Below, piece after piece: positions 6,719-12,384 of a stretch of 12,384 nucleotides of DNA. The DNA is from Chloroflexota bacterium (GTDB taxonomy: Bacteria > Chloroflexota > Dehalococcoidia > SHYM01): NCBI GenBank assembly GCA_016199375.1, contig JACQGV010000129.1, forward strand, positions 1 through 12,384. Reading direction: 5' to 3'. The translations under genes were made by a program, and so were the position numbers. A model generated the notes under the pieces. It ran no database searches, was not told where the DNA came from, and saw only the letters and a list, made by a program, of their open reading frames with translations. Each line of letters opens with the position of its first letter. The stretch's first letter is position 1.

Positions 6719-8425
6719 CTATAGAGGGTTGACGCGAGCCGCCCGGGCCCGGTCGTCCAAGACCTGCCGCAAGCCACTGATGGCACGGTACAGGCTGATG
6801 GCCACCGCCACGGTCAGGGCGGCCACCAGAAGCCAGAGCACCTGGGCCTGGAGGTTGAGCCCCAGCCCCAAGGGGTGGTCGAACCACTGGATGACAGGCT
6901 TGAGCTTGGGCAGCGCCAGGGTGACATCGCGCACGTGGGCCCACCACCAGCCGTTGACCATCATCGCTATCAGGTGGGCTCCGGCCAGGGCGATGATGGC
7001 CCCGCGGGCCGCCGTCAGGGCCAGGGTGCCGGTGGTCTGGCGGCTCACCCCCCAGCCGTCCCAATCCTTGGGAAGGTCCAGGCCCGGCCAGGGGAGAGCG
7101 CCGCTGATGGCGTGGGCCAGGCGCGGCGCCACCAGGCGCCGGTTCTCCCAGTACGTAGTGTGATCAGAAAAAGGGTTGTCCTGGTTGATCACCCGCCGGT
7201 GCTTGAGCTGCATGGGGTCGAGCCCCGAGCTGCACCAGACCTCGGCGTCCAGGGGTCCAGCGGGCACCGGGTCGTACCTGGCATAGAGGTAGACCCACCG
7301 GAAGCCCGAGGCCACATCGTCCGGCTTCGTGGGCAGCGGGGCCGCGATCTCCCGGTCAACCGGGCGCAGGAAGCGCCGCAGCGCCCCGGGCACGGGCGCC
7401 CCCTTGGCCAGCCGCCAGGTGCGGTTGAGGCCGGCGCCGACGCTGACGAAGGTGATGCGCTTCTTCCGGCGGCCCCGCTGGGCGGCGATGAACGCCCCCA
7501 GCATCCCGTTGGCCTGTAAAGCGTCGTAGGCCACCGTGGCGCCGAGGGAGTGGGCGATGATGGTGACGTCGGCAACATCCTTATCATCCAGGAGGCGCTC
7601 CACCTCCCGCTCCAGCACACGCCGGATAGCCGACGCCCACGCCGTGTGCTCCACGAAGCGATAGGCGTCGCCCAGACCCCGGACGAAGAAGGCGTCCATG
7701 GTTGTGCTCAGCCAGCGTCCCAGGTTGGGCAGGCCGGGCAACGCCGGCAGCCAGAGGAGGAACCACCCCAGCATGAGGGCTGCGGTGGCCAGCACGGCAG
7801 CCACCGGGGAGGCCAGGGCCATGACCAAGCCCATGACGGTCATGCCACCCTTGGTAACGCGGCCAACGCTTATCTGGGCCTCCTTTACAGCCTTGGTCCC
7901 CGCTGCCTGGCGGAGTCGCGGCAACTTCACCACCTGGATGCCGTCGGCATTGGCCTCCGCCAGGCCCCGCGCCGCAAAGGAGTGCGCCCGGCGCTCTGTG
8001 GCCAGGACCGGCGCGCACTCATAGGCGATGCTGGGGTCTCCCTTATCCGGCTGCTCGTTGGCTACGTCTTGCAGGCCGTTGAATATGCCCCGGATCTGCC
8101 GCCCGGCGTGGAGCAATCCCCAAATGAAGAGAGCTTTCAACGTGGGAGGCTGAAAGACCGGCGCCCAATAGGCCTCCCGGAACAGCCACCGCTGTGGCTT
8201 GCCCCCGCCGCCCGCCGGGGGCGCAAAGTCCAGGACCGCTTCCGCTGCGTCGCCCCCCGTCACCTCCATCGCCTGGCGCACCGCGGCCCCATGCTCCACC
8301 AGGTACTCGGCGATGGGGTTTACCACAGCAGCTAGAGTCTCGCCCTTGCTGGGCTCGCCGATGCCGTGAATGACGACCACGCCGTGCGTTCCGCCCGCAG
8401 GGGGAGGGCCCATGTCTATAGCCAT
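6719..8425 (-). CDS. Membrane-anchored alpha/beta-hydrolase, substrate unknown
   Basis: A 568-residue protein with a split serine-hydrolase core. The first strand and oxyanion region are VVVIHGIGE (16-24). The nucleophile elbow is AHSLG with Ser293, and likely partners are Asp385 (ARYDPVP) and His422 (SDHTTYW). About 70 residues before the elbow a hydrophobic double-length segment (about 198-230) probably inserts in the membrane, and two more helices lie near the C-terminus (about 467-492 and 525-547), followed by a basic tail. The catalytic part should therefore sit at the membrane surface. No family name is secure; lipase, esterase or thioesterase-like activity is inference. The ATG at 8425 has GGAGGGAGG seven bases upstream, and a good promoter is at 8456-8484. 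The ArgZ-like gene follows after 47 bases. Confidence 0.8.
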   Translation of the reverse strand: MAIDMGPPPAGGTHGVVVIHGIGEPSKGETLAAVVNPIAEYLVEHGAAVRQAMEVTGGDAAEAVLDFAPPAGGGGKPQRWLFREAYWAPVFQPPTLKALFIWGLLHAGRQIRGIFNGLQDVANEQPDKGDPSIAYECAPVLATERRAHSFAARGLAEANADGIQVVKLPRLRQAAGTKAVKEAQISVGRVTKGGMTVMGLVMALASPVAAVLATAALMLGWFLLWLPALPGLPNLGRWLSTTMDAFFVRGLGDAYRFVEHTAWASAIRRVLEREVERLLDDKDVADVTIIAHSLGATVAYDALQANGMLGAFIAAQRGRRKKRITFVSVGAGLNRTWRLAKGAPVPGALRRFLRPVDREIAAPLPTKPDDVASGFRWVYLYARYDPVPAGPLDAEVWCSSGLDPMQLKHRRVINQDNPFSDHTTYWENRRLVAPRLAHAISGALPWPGLDLPKDWDGWGVSRQTTGTLALTAARGAIIALAGAHLIAMMVNGWWWAHVRDVTLALPKLKPVIQWFDHPLGLGLNLQAQVLWLLVAALTVAVAISLYRAISGLRQVLDDRARAARVNPL

Positions 8426-8455
8426 AGCTTGCCTCCCTCCAAAGAGTACGGGGGG

Positions 8456-8484
8456 AGTATGCCAGCCTGGGTAGTGGCGGTCAA
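8456..8484 (-). promoter_or_regulatory. Candidate promoter of the hydrolase/ArgZ-like operon
   Basis: On the minus strand TTGACC (8484-8479, five of six) and CATACT (8461-8456, four of six) are separated by exactly 17 bases. The start point would be near 8449, 24 bases before the hydrolase ATG. The -35 box lies only eight bases after the last codon of the toxin remnant, so the operon need not depend on the toxin-antitoxin transcript. Confidence 0.55.
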
Positions 8485-8491
8485 TGGAGCC

Positions 8492-8725
8492 TTATTCATA
8501 TTTGTCAGGCTTACCACCGCGAGGCATATCTCTCTCATCCTCTGCATAAGTCACCGTTGGGTTTGGACCACCCCTGGAGCTAGCCCTCATGTGGAGGGCT
8601 CCGTGTGCTCCTTGAAGGCGCCTCGTGGTTTCATCGATCACGCGAACAACGATCTTGAACTGTAGCCACGCGGGGAACTTGTCTGGCGGGCCGTGAAGCC
8701 AAAGGACGCTAATCTTTGCGGCCAT
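8492..8725 (-). pseudogene. C-terminal part of a split DUF5615/PIN-like toxin
   Basis: A 77-codon frame whose ATG overlaps the stop of the preceding fragment (TAATG). Its first residues, AAKISVLWLHGP, look like the final strand of DUF5615 PIN-like proteins, where a phrase such as ISVLWLRGP follows the TGDK motif. The next segment, FPAWLQFKIVVRVIDETTRR, looks like the closing helix. Joined to the fragment before it, the product would have about 146 residues, close to VapC45-type toxins. It could be made as a separate peptide by coupled translation, but a free half-domain would be unusual, so a frameshift is more likely. The last 35 residues are polar and without clear structure. Confidence 0.6.
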
Positions 8726-8934
8726 TAGATCAGCCCAATATTGCTTACGGGACCTTTATCCCCCGTGATCCAGACTATGCCGTTACGTTGGCAATGATCG
8801 ATGCTAGGCTTATCCCCAACACCAGTCGGGAGGTTACACAACTCAGGGACATCTTGGTAGTGAGTCATATCGAACCAGCGGCTCAGACCCTTAGCAATGT
8901 CTGGGCTCAAGTCGTTGTCAATTAGAAAGCGAAT
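8725..8934 (-). pseudogene. N-terminal part of a DUF5615/PIN-like toxin (VapC45-type)
   Basis: Encodes the start of a PIN-like ribonuclease toxin: RFLIDNDLSPDIAKGL holds the first acidic residues, then SIDHCQRNGIVWITGDKG supplies the later acids and the TGDK strand. The frame then stops at TAA (8727-8725). The expected start MRFLID is here ATT CGC (8934), so either the rare ATT start is used or the start is lost. The frame is open upstream to an ATG at 9015, but those residues come from bases that encode the antitoxin in another frame and do not look like the family. The toxin start overlaps the antitoxin's end by 17 bases, a normal layout for coupled toxin-antitoxin pairs. With both lesions the toxin is probably inactive. 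Confidence 0.6.
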
Positions 8935-9673
8935 CTGTTTCTGTGGCTCTGAGTCGATCTTCCCACTCCAGCGCGTGGAGGATTTGCTGCTCCGACAGCT
9001 TGAAGCTTTGTGCAAGGTATTCCGGGGTATCGCCCCCGTTCGCCATTCGCCAGACCATTCGTGTTGGAAGACGAGTCTCTGTTATGCAAGGCTCCCCAAA
9101 CTGAACCTGCGGATCAATGAGTACGTCCGCATGTGGACGCCATGTGGCGGCGACCTTGTAGCCGTCATGCCTTATGAAGGTCATATCACTAACAGGTTGC
9201 AAGTAGTTCCCCAGCAGTTCAACAAAGGCTAATTGCCCCTGCCGACTGGCAGCAGCCATTAATCCGAATGGCAACTCAGCAAACACGTCTTTCGTCTCTG
9301 TCCACACTGTCTCCACAGCGAAAGGCCGGGGGTGATGGTTCTGCTCCCGCAACCATATCTCAGCCCGATGGATTTTGGGCCATTTCACTCCTAAAACCCT
9401 TAGAATTGTGATTACTCTCATTGAGATTAGGTCTTCAAAGGCGATCACCAACTGATCGCCAGGCATTGCTGCCAAACCAGGCAATGTCAGACCGACGCGA
9501 ACCCAGTGAATCAACTGGCGTGACTTAACACGCTCAAACGCCTTAAGCGATGAAGGATCATGGGGGAAGTTGGTTGTATCGCGGCGAAGAGTGGCTGTAA
9601 GATATTGCGCGGCTTCTCTTGGAGCATAGAGACCCTGGAAATTGCCCAACTCATCTTTCAGTTGCGTCGTCAT
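8918..9673 (-). CDS. VapB45-like antitoxin: HTH part plus DUF433 domain
   Basis: A 251-residue antitoxin. Residues about 13-110 (LYAPREAAQYL at the start, then a helical region ending KWPKIHRAEIWLRE) resemble a MerR-like DNA-binding part. Residues about 183-241 form a DUF433 domain: DVLIDPQVQFGEPCITETRLPTRM and a closing AQSFKLSEQQILHALEWEDR. This architecture and length match VapB45-type antitoxins, which bind a PIN-like toxin through DUF433 and repress their own operon. The frame is open to 9868, but the extra 65 residues would run into the insertion sequence; ATG at 9673, with an AAGGGGG ribosome site about nine bases upstream, gives the family length. The toxin fragment follows directly with overlap. 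Base composition is clearly lower in GC than the neighbouring genes, suggesting acquisition. It looks intact although its toxin does not. Confidence 0.82.
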   Translation of the reverse strand: MTTQLKDELGNFQGLYAPREAAQYLTATLRRDTTNFPHDPSSLKAFERVKSRQLIHWVRVGLTLPGLAAMPGDQLVIAFEDLISMRVITILRVLGVKWPKIHRAEIWLREQNHHPRPFAVETVWTETKDVFAELPFGLMAAASRQGQLAFVELLGNYLQPVSDMTFIRHDGYKVAATWRPHADVLIDPQVQFGEPCITETRLPTRMVWRMANGGDTPEYLAQSFKLSEQQILHALEWEDRLRATETDSLSN

Positions 9674-9807
9674 AGCCTTGACCCCCTTCGCGGACAGTGC
9701 TACCCTATCCACGTCGGGGGCCTCGATCTCGCTACTTGTCCTAGCAGGATCGGCCCGGTGTGTCGAATATCTGTGCTGTACGTGTTGCAAGCCGAGTTTA
9801 GCATAGA

Positions 9808-9834
9808 GGCCCCGCCTGTAACAAGGGGCGGGCC
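9808..9834 (-). terminator. Hairpin after the transposase gene
   Basis: On the minus strand GGCCCGCC and GGCGGGGCC pair with one bulged base around a ten-base loop, starting 13 bases after the transposase stop. A strong T tract is missing on this strand; on the + strand the stem is followed by a T-rich TTGCTCTTTG. It may stop IS transcripts, insulate the IS from outside transcription, or be part of the IS end. Confidence 0.45.
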
Positions 9835-9846
9835 TTGCTCTTTGCC

Positions 9847-10854
9847 TTAAGCTACCTTCCTTACGCAAGCCCTCCCGCCCGACGCCAAAGCCTTCGCCTG
9901 AAGGCTAATGGTTGCCAGCAGCGCATGAAGGCGCACCTTCTTGAGCCCCCGTACCCTGACGCCGTTCAGCCGGTGAAACTCCTTCAGGCGTCCGCTCAGG
10001 CGCTCTACCGCTGTCCTTCTGTTGTAGATCAGCGTCCATTCTGGTGTCAGCCTCGCCTTGGCTACTGCTCGCTTATGAGTGGGGTTGGGGTCTATGATCG
10101 CTTGCGCCCCTGGATAGTACCGACTAACGTGTTCCCGAATCCGATCAGAAGAGTAGGCGGAGTCGGCAATCACATGCCGGGGCCAGAAGTGGTTGGTGGC
10201 ATAGCGGGCCTGCCGGAGAAGCGGGGTGGCCCTCTGCGAATCGTGGACATTCCCCCTTGTCACATCAATGACGATGGGCAACTCGTAGATGGTGTCGCAA
10301 AGGATGTGGACCTTGTAGCCCCAGACGAACTTCTTGTTGCCCTCGGTGTTGGTCTTGACGCACCACCCCGCGTCCGGGTCCGACGCGCCATGATGCTTAC
10401 CGCCGTTCGACCACGCCTTGATGTCGGTGCTATCTATGGCGACCGACTTCCCGAAGCCGGGCAATTCCTTGTGGAGCCGATCCGTCAGTGCCCAGAGAAC
10501 CTTCTTCACCAGGGTGGCGTAGACCGGCTTGGCGAGCTTGGACTGGAACCGAGAGAAGGTTGGCTGGCTGGGGACGCCGTCCGGCGATTCGATGCCGCAA
10601 GCCCTGGCAATGAACGGGTTATCCTGAAGGAGCCGGATCAAGGACGATACGGATTCGATGCCCAACGCGTAATAGGCGATATAGCAGCGCCAGAGAATCT
10701 TGGGGTCGTATCCTCTGGGGCCGCGTCGCCTGGGGCCTCTGAGCTTAGCCAGCAGGTCTTCATCGGGAAGCTCCCTGAAGATTGCCTGAAGCTCGGCAAC
10801 GACGGGTGGGCTTGCGCTCTTGGTGTTGGCGCGTCTATTATAGAGCGACGCCAT
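9847..10854 (-). CDS. DDE transposase of the IS4/IS5 superfamily
   Basis: A 335-residue transposase that appears complete. The N-terminal third (about 20-115) is a helical DUF772-like domain with YDPKILWRCYIAYYALGIES. The catalytic core has Asp141 (AIDSTDIKAW), Asp231 (VIADSAYSS) and Glu284 (TAVERLSGRLK). Y277-x2-R280-x3-E284-x6-K291 fits the YREK signature of the IS4 superfamily exactly. It cuts and joins the ends of its own element. The closest named group could be IS5 or IS1182, and I cannot decide without a search. The start ATG at 10854 has an AGGAAGG about twelve bases upstream, rather far. No frameshift or stop interrupts the gene, so the element may still be active. Confidence 0.93.
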   Translation of the reverse strand: MASLYNRRANTKSASPPVVAELQAIFRELPDEDLLAKLRGPRRRGPRGYDPKILWRCYIAYYALGIESVSSLIRLLQDNPFIARACGIESPDGVPSQPTFSRFQSKLAKPVYATLVKKVLWALTDRLHKELPGFGKSVAIDSTDIKAWSNGGKHHGASDPDAGWCVKTNTEGNKKFVWGYKVHILCDTIYELPIVIDVTRGNVHDSQRATPLLRQARYATNHFWPRHVIADSAYSSDRIREHVSRYYPGAQAIIDPNPTHKRAVAKARLTPEWTLIYNRRTAVERLSGRLKEFHRLNGVRVRGLKKVRLHALLATISLQAKALASGGRACVRKVA

Positions 10855-10945
10855 CGGGAAGCTGATACCTTCCTGCTGGCTAGGGGTCGCAGGTGCTTCA
10901 ACACTTGCGGCCCCGTTCCTTATCTAGAACAAGTGTACGCCTCTA

Positions 10946-11230
10946 CAGATGTGGTGTCTATATCTGGAGGCACAGAGATACCACCAGTTTCAACGAGTTT
11001 GAGATGAATAGCGACAGCCGCCAGAAGGGAAGGTGGCGAGAATAGTGCGGCTATGCTGCTAGAGCGGCGTATTACGACGTGGGGGAATTATGAATAAGGC
11101 TCAATGGAGAGGCGTCGCTACCTAGCGCCGGGGGCCAGAAAGAGGCCCGGCCAGAGCGCCACTGCAAGACAGCTGGGATGCCGGCCAGCCCGACGAAGAC
11201 CACCAGTTGCTAGGACCAGCAGGCGCCATT
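10946..11230. other. Gene-free stretch between the IS and the flavoprotein gene
   Basis: No convincing gene is seen on either strand. It begins, next to the candidate IS end, with an imperfect inverted repeat (GTGGT 10951-10955 with ACCAC 10980-10984, plus partial inner pairing), and contains a GC-rich hairpin near 11127-11150 (GGGCC, AGAAAGA, GGCCC) without a T tract. GC content rises towards the flavoprotein gene. Its promoter should lie here, but no pair of boxes with good spacing stands out. Confidence 0.5.
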
Positions 11231-11263
11231 ATGATGGCGGCGCTCACACGCAACTGGAGTCCC

Positions 11264-12384
11264 ATGCAAGAGCGCCTGGAATTCGACGCCGTGGTCGTGG
11301 GTGCCGGGCCGGCTGGCTCGGTCACCGCGCGCACCATCGCCGGCGACGGCAAAAGGGTAGCCCTGCTGGAGGAGCATCCCCAGGTGGGGCGGCCGGTCCA
11401 CTGCTCCGGCTTCGTCAGCCCGCGCATCTTGCGCTTGCCCCACTTCCCCAGCGAGGTTGTGCTCAACGAAGTGGTGGGCGCGGTGGTATACGGCCCGGGG
11501 AAGGCGTCCCTTGCCCTGGGCGGCGACCGGACCTATGGGCTGGTGTTGGACCGTTGCGCCCTGGACCAGCGGCTGGCTGCCAGGGCCCAGCAGTCCGGCG
11601 CCGAGCTGCTGCTGCAACATCGGTTCCTGGATGCAACCCCCACGGCCGGCCGGATGGCCGTGCGCTGTCGCACCCCGGCGGGCGAGGTGCAACTGCGGGG
11701 CCACCTGGTGGCCCGGGCCGATGGCGCCCAGGGGGTGGTCGCCCGGCGCTCCCGCGACCCCGGAGAGATCATCTGGTGCCTCGGCGCCGAGGCCATGCTG
11801 CCCTCTCATCCCCGCGACTGGGTCCGGGTCTACGTGGGCCACGCGGAGGCGCCCGGGTGGTTCGCCTGGACCATCCCCGTGGGCGATGGCCGTGTGAGAA
11901 TAGGTGTAGGCAGCCTCTTCCATCCCCGGCGGGCGGCGTCGCCCCGGGCCCTGCTGCGGCGCCTGCTAGAAGGCCGCCGCGACCACTTCGCGGGCTGTCG
12001 CCTCCTGCAGCTCAGCGGCGGCTTTATCCCCCTGTACTCGCCGCTGCCCACCGTTGGCCCGGGGATGGTCCGAGTGGGTGACGCCGCCCGGCAGGTGAAG
12101 CCGACAACTGGTGGCGGCATCTACATGAGCATGCTGGCGGGGGAGCTGGCCGGCCAGGCCATGAACGAGGCCCTGCGCCAGGGCGACACCTCGGCGGCGT
12201 CCCTCCGGCGCTATGAGGCCCGCTGGCAGGGAGGCATCGGGGAGGAGCTCCAGCGCGGACAGGACCTGCGCGCCATCTTCACGCGCCTGTCGGACCGCCA
12301 GCTCCGCCTCCTGCTCTGGCTCTTCTCACGCCCTGGTCTGCAGGGCATCATCAGCCGCTACGGCGACATTGACTACCAGAGCCC
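11264..12384 (+). CDS. Geranylgeranyl-reductase-family FAD oxidoreductase, 3' end missing
   Basis: The first 373 codons of a flavoprotein that runs off the window with no stop. The N-terminal Rossmann motif VVVGAGPAGS (10-19) binds the ADP part of FAD. GRPVHCSGFVS (with Cys47) is the CSG motif near the flavin, and RVGDAARQVKPTTGGG (270-285) is the second FAD motif. The CSG motif and PTTGGG loop are typical of geranylgeranyl reductases, which reduce isoprenoid double bonds in chlorophyll, quinone or lipid biosynthesis. Substrate is not evident here; related halogenases and other para-hydroxybenzoate-hydroxylase-fold enzymes are possible. GGAG lies four bases before the chosen ATG; in-frame ATGs at 11231 and 11234 are alternatives that would add about ten residues. 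It stands alone on the + strand after the accessory island. Confidence 0.9.
   Translation, partial: MQERLEFDAVVVGAGPAGSVTARTIAGDGKRVALLEEHPQVGRPVHCSGFVSPRILRLPHFPSEVVLNEVVGAVVYGPGKASLALGGDRTYGLVLDRCALDQRLAARAQQSGAELLLQHRFLDATPTAGRMAVRCRTPAGEVQLRGHLVARADGAQGVVARRSRDPGEIIWCLGAEAMLPSHPRDWVRVYVGHAEAPGWFAWTIPVGDGRVRIGVGSLFHPRRAASPRALLRRLLEGRRDHFAGCRLLQLSGGFIPLYSPLPTVGPGMVRVGDAARQVKPTTGGGIYMSMLAGELAGQAMNEALRQGDTSAASLRRYEARWQGGIGEELQRGQDLRAIFTRLSDRQLRLLLWLFSRPGLQGIISRYGDIDYQS

Larger units (their letters stand above)
9804..10945. mobile_element. Insertion sequence with IS4/IS5-like transposase; ends tentative
   Basis: One transposase gene fills most of the element. Candidate ends are TAGAGGC at 9804 and its reverse complement GCCTCTA ending at 10945, which could be read as a GAGGC inverted repeat flanked by a duplicated TA target. 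The match does not extend further with confidence, so the ends could lie elsewhere within a few tens of bases. The resulting size of about 1.14 kb suits a one-gene IS of this type. The element lies about 130 bases upstream of the antitoxin start. Confidence 0.45.

Noticed and set aside
6672..7064. N-terminal extension of the ArgZ-like frame to 408 residues
   Set aside because: It overlaps the alpha/beta-hydrolase coding region, reads as low-complexity Pro/Gly/Arg text, and the GTG at 6671 has a good ribosome site and gives the family length.
5865..7163. 432-codon + strand open frame
   Set aside because: It lies opposite the ArgZ-like and hydrolase genes, has no recognisable motif, and is a mirror of GC-rich codon use.
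8935..9015. Toxin start at ATG 9015
   Set aside because: The added residues are Ser/Lys/Arg-rich and fall inside the antitoxin's DUF433 coding region; family proteins begin at the RFLID segment.
9674..9868. Longer antitoxin of 316 residues
   Set aside because: The extra 65 residues run through the intergenic gap and the end of the insertion sequence and do not look like protein; ATG 9673 gives the family length.
9835..11007. 390-codon + strand open frame opposite the transposase
   Set aside because: The minus-strand transposase has a complete DDE and YREK set; the + frame has no domain-like features.
11020..11205. Cobalamin-riboswitch-like words (GGGAAGGTG, CGCCACTG, GCTGGGATGCCGGCC)
   Set aside because: The order is suggestive, but spacing and the GGTG/TCC core do not fit the known consensus and the downstream gene has no B12 link. 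A covariance-model search for the cobalamin family would settle it; a significant hit would reverse this.
11104..12081. 325-codon + strand open frame over the flavoprotein
   Set aside because: It is out of frame with the clear FAD motifs and consists of Arg/Pro/Gly-rich text typical of a shadow frame.
1..12384. tRNA, rRNA or CRISPR array
   Set aside because: No cloverleaf, rRNA-like stretch or regularly spaced repeat was found by eye; a covariance-model scan was not possible here.

Overview
The window is bacterial chromosomal DNA with dense, mostly GC-rich genes. I infer a high-GC, probably soil or subsurface bacterium. The mix of an iron-sulfur APS reductase, a YnfA protein, an ArgZ-like guanidine hydrolase and a geranylgeranyl-reductase-like flavoprotein would fit Chloroflexota or a similar phylum, but this placement is a weak guess because no rRNA or marker protein is present.

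Left part (1-5245). The 3' end of a metallo-beta-lactamase-fold hydrolase on the + strand meets a minus-strand run of genes tail to tail, and the two stop codons share a CTAG. Read in the direction of transcription, the minus run is cysH (APS reductase), a TauE/SafE-type permease, a CopD-like membrane protein, an amidase, an MJ0936/YfcE-type phosphodiesterase and a 67-residue Cys-rich protein. The first two genes form a sulfur module: one reduces APS to sulfite and the other probably moves sulfite or another sulfur or carboxylate anion. In front of cysH is a strong-looking promoter (TTGACA, 17 bp, TATAGT) followed by a repeated ACTATGCA/TGCATAGT element over the start point, which looks like an operator.

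Middle (5246-8491). A short YnfA/UPF0060 membrane protein lies on the + strand; a GTG with a good Shine-Dalgarno is its most likely start. It converges with a two-gene minus-strand operon made of a membrane-anchored alpha/beta-hydrolase and a standalone protein that closely resembles the guanidine-hydrolysing domain of cyanobacterial arginine dihydrolase (ArgZ/AgrE). This operon has its own candidate promoter at 8456-8484.

Right part (8492-11230) is an accessory island with visibly lower GC. It holds a VapBC45-like toxin-antitoxin pair on the minus strand: an antitoxin with an N-terminal MerR/HTH-like part and a C-terminal DUF433 domain, followed by a DUF5615/PIN-like toxin. The toxin seems broken: its expected ATG is ATT and its reading frame is split at a TAATG junction. 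Upstream sits a DDE insertion sequence whose transposase shows the YREK signature of the IS4 superfamily, with weak candidate ends (TA-GAGGC). A gene-free stretch of about 375 bp follows.

The last gene (11264 to the window end, + strand) is the start of a geranylgeranyl-reductase-family FAD oxidoreductase that runs off the window. I found no rRNA, tRNA, CRISPR array or phage genes.
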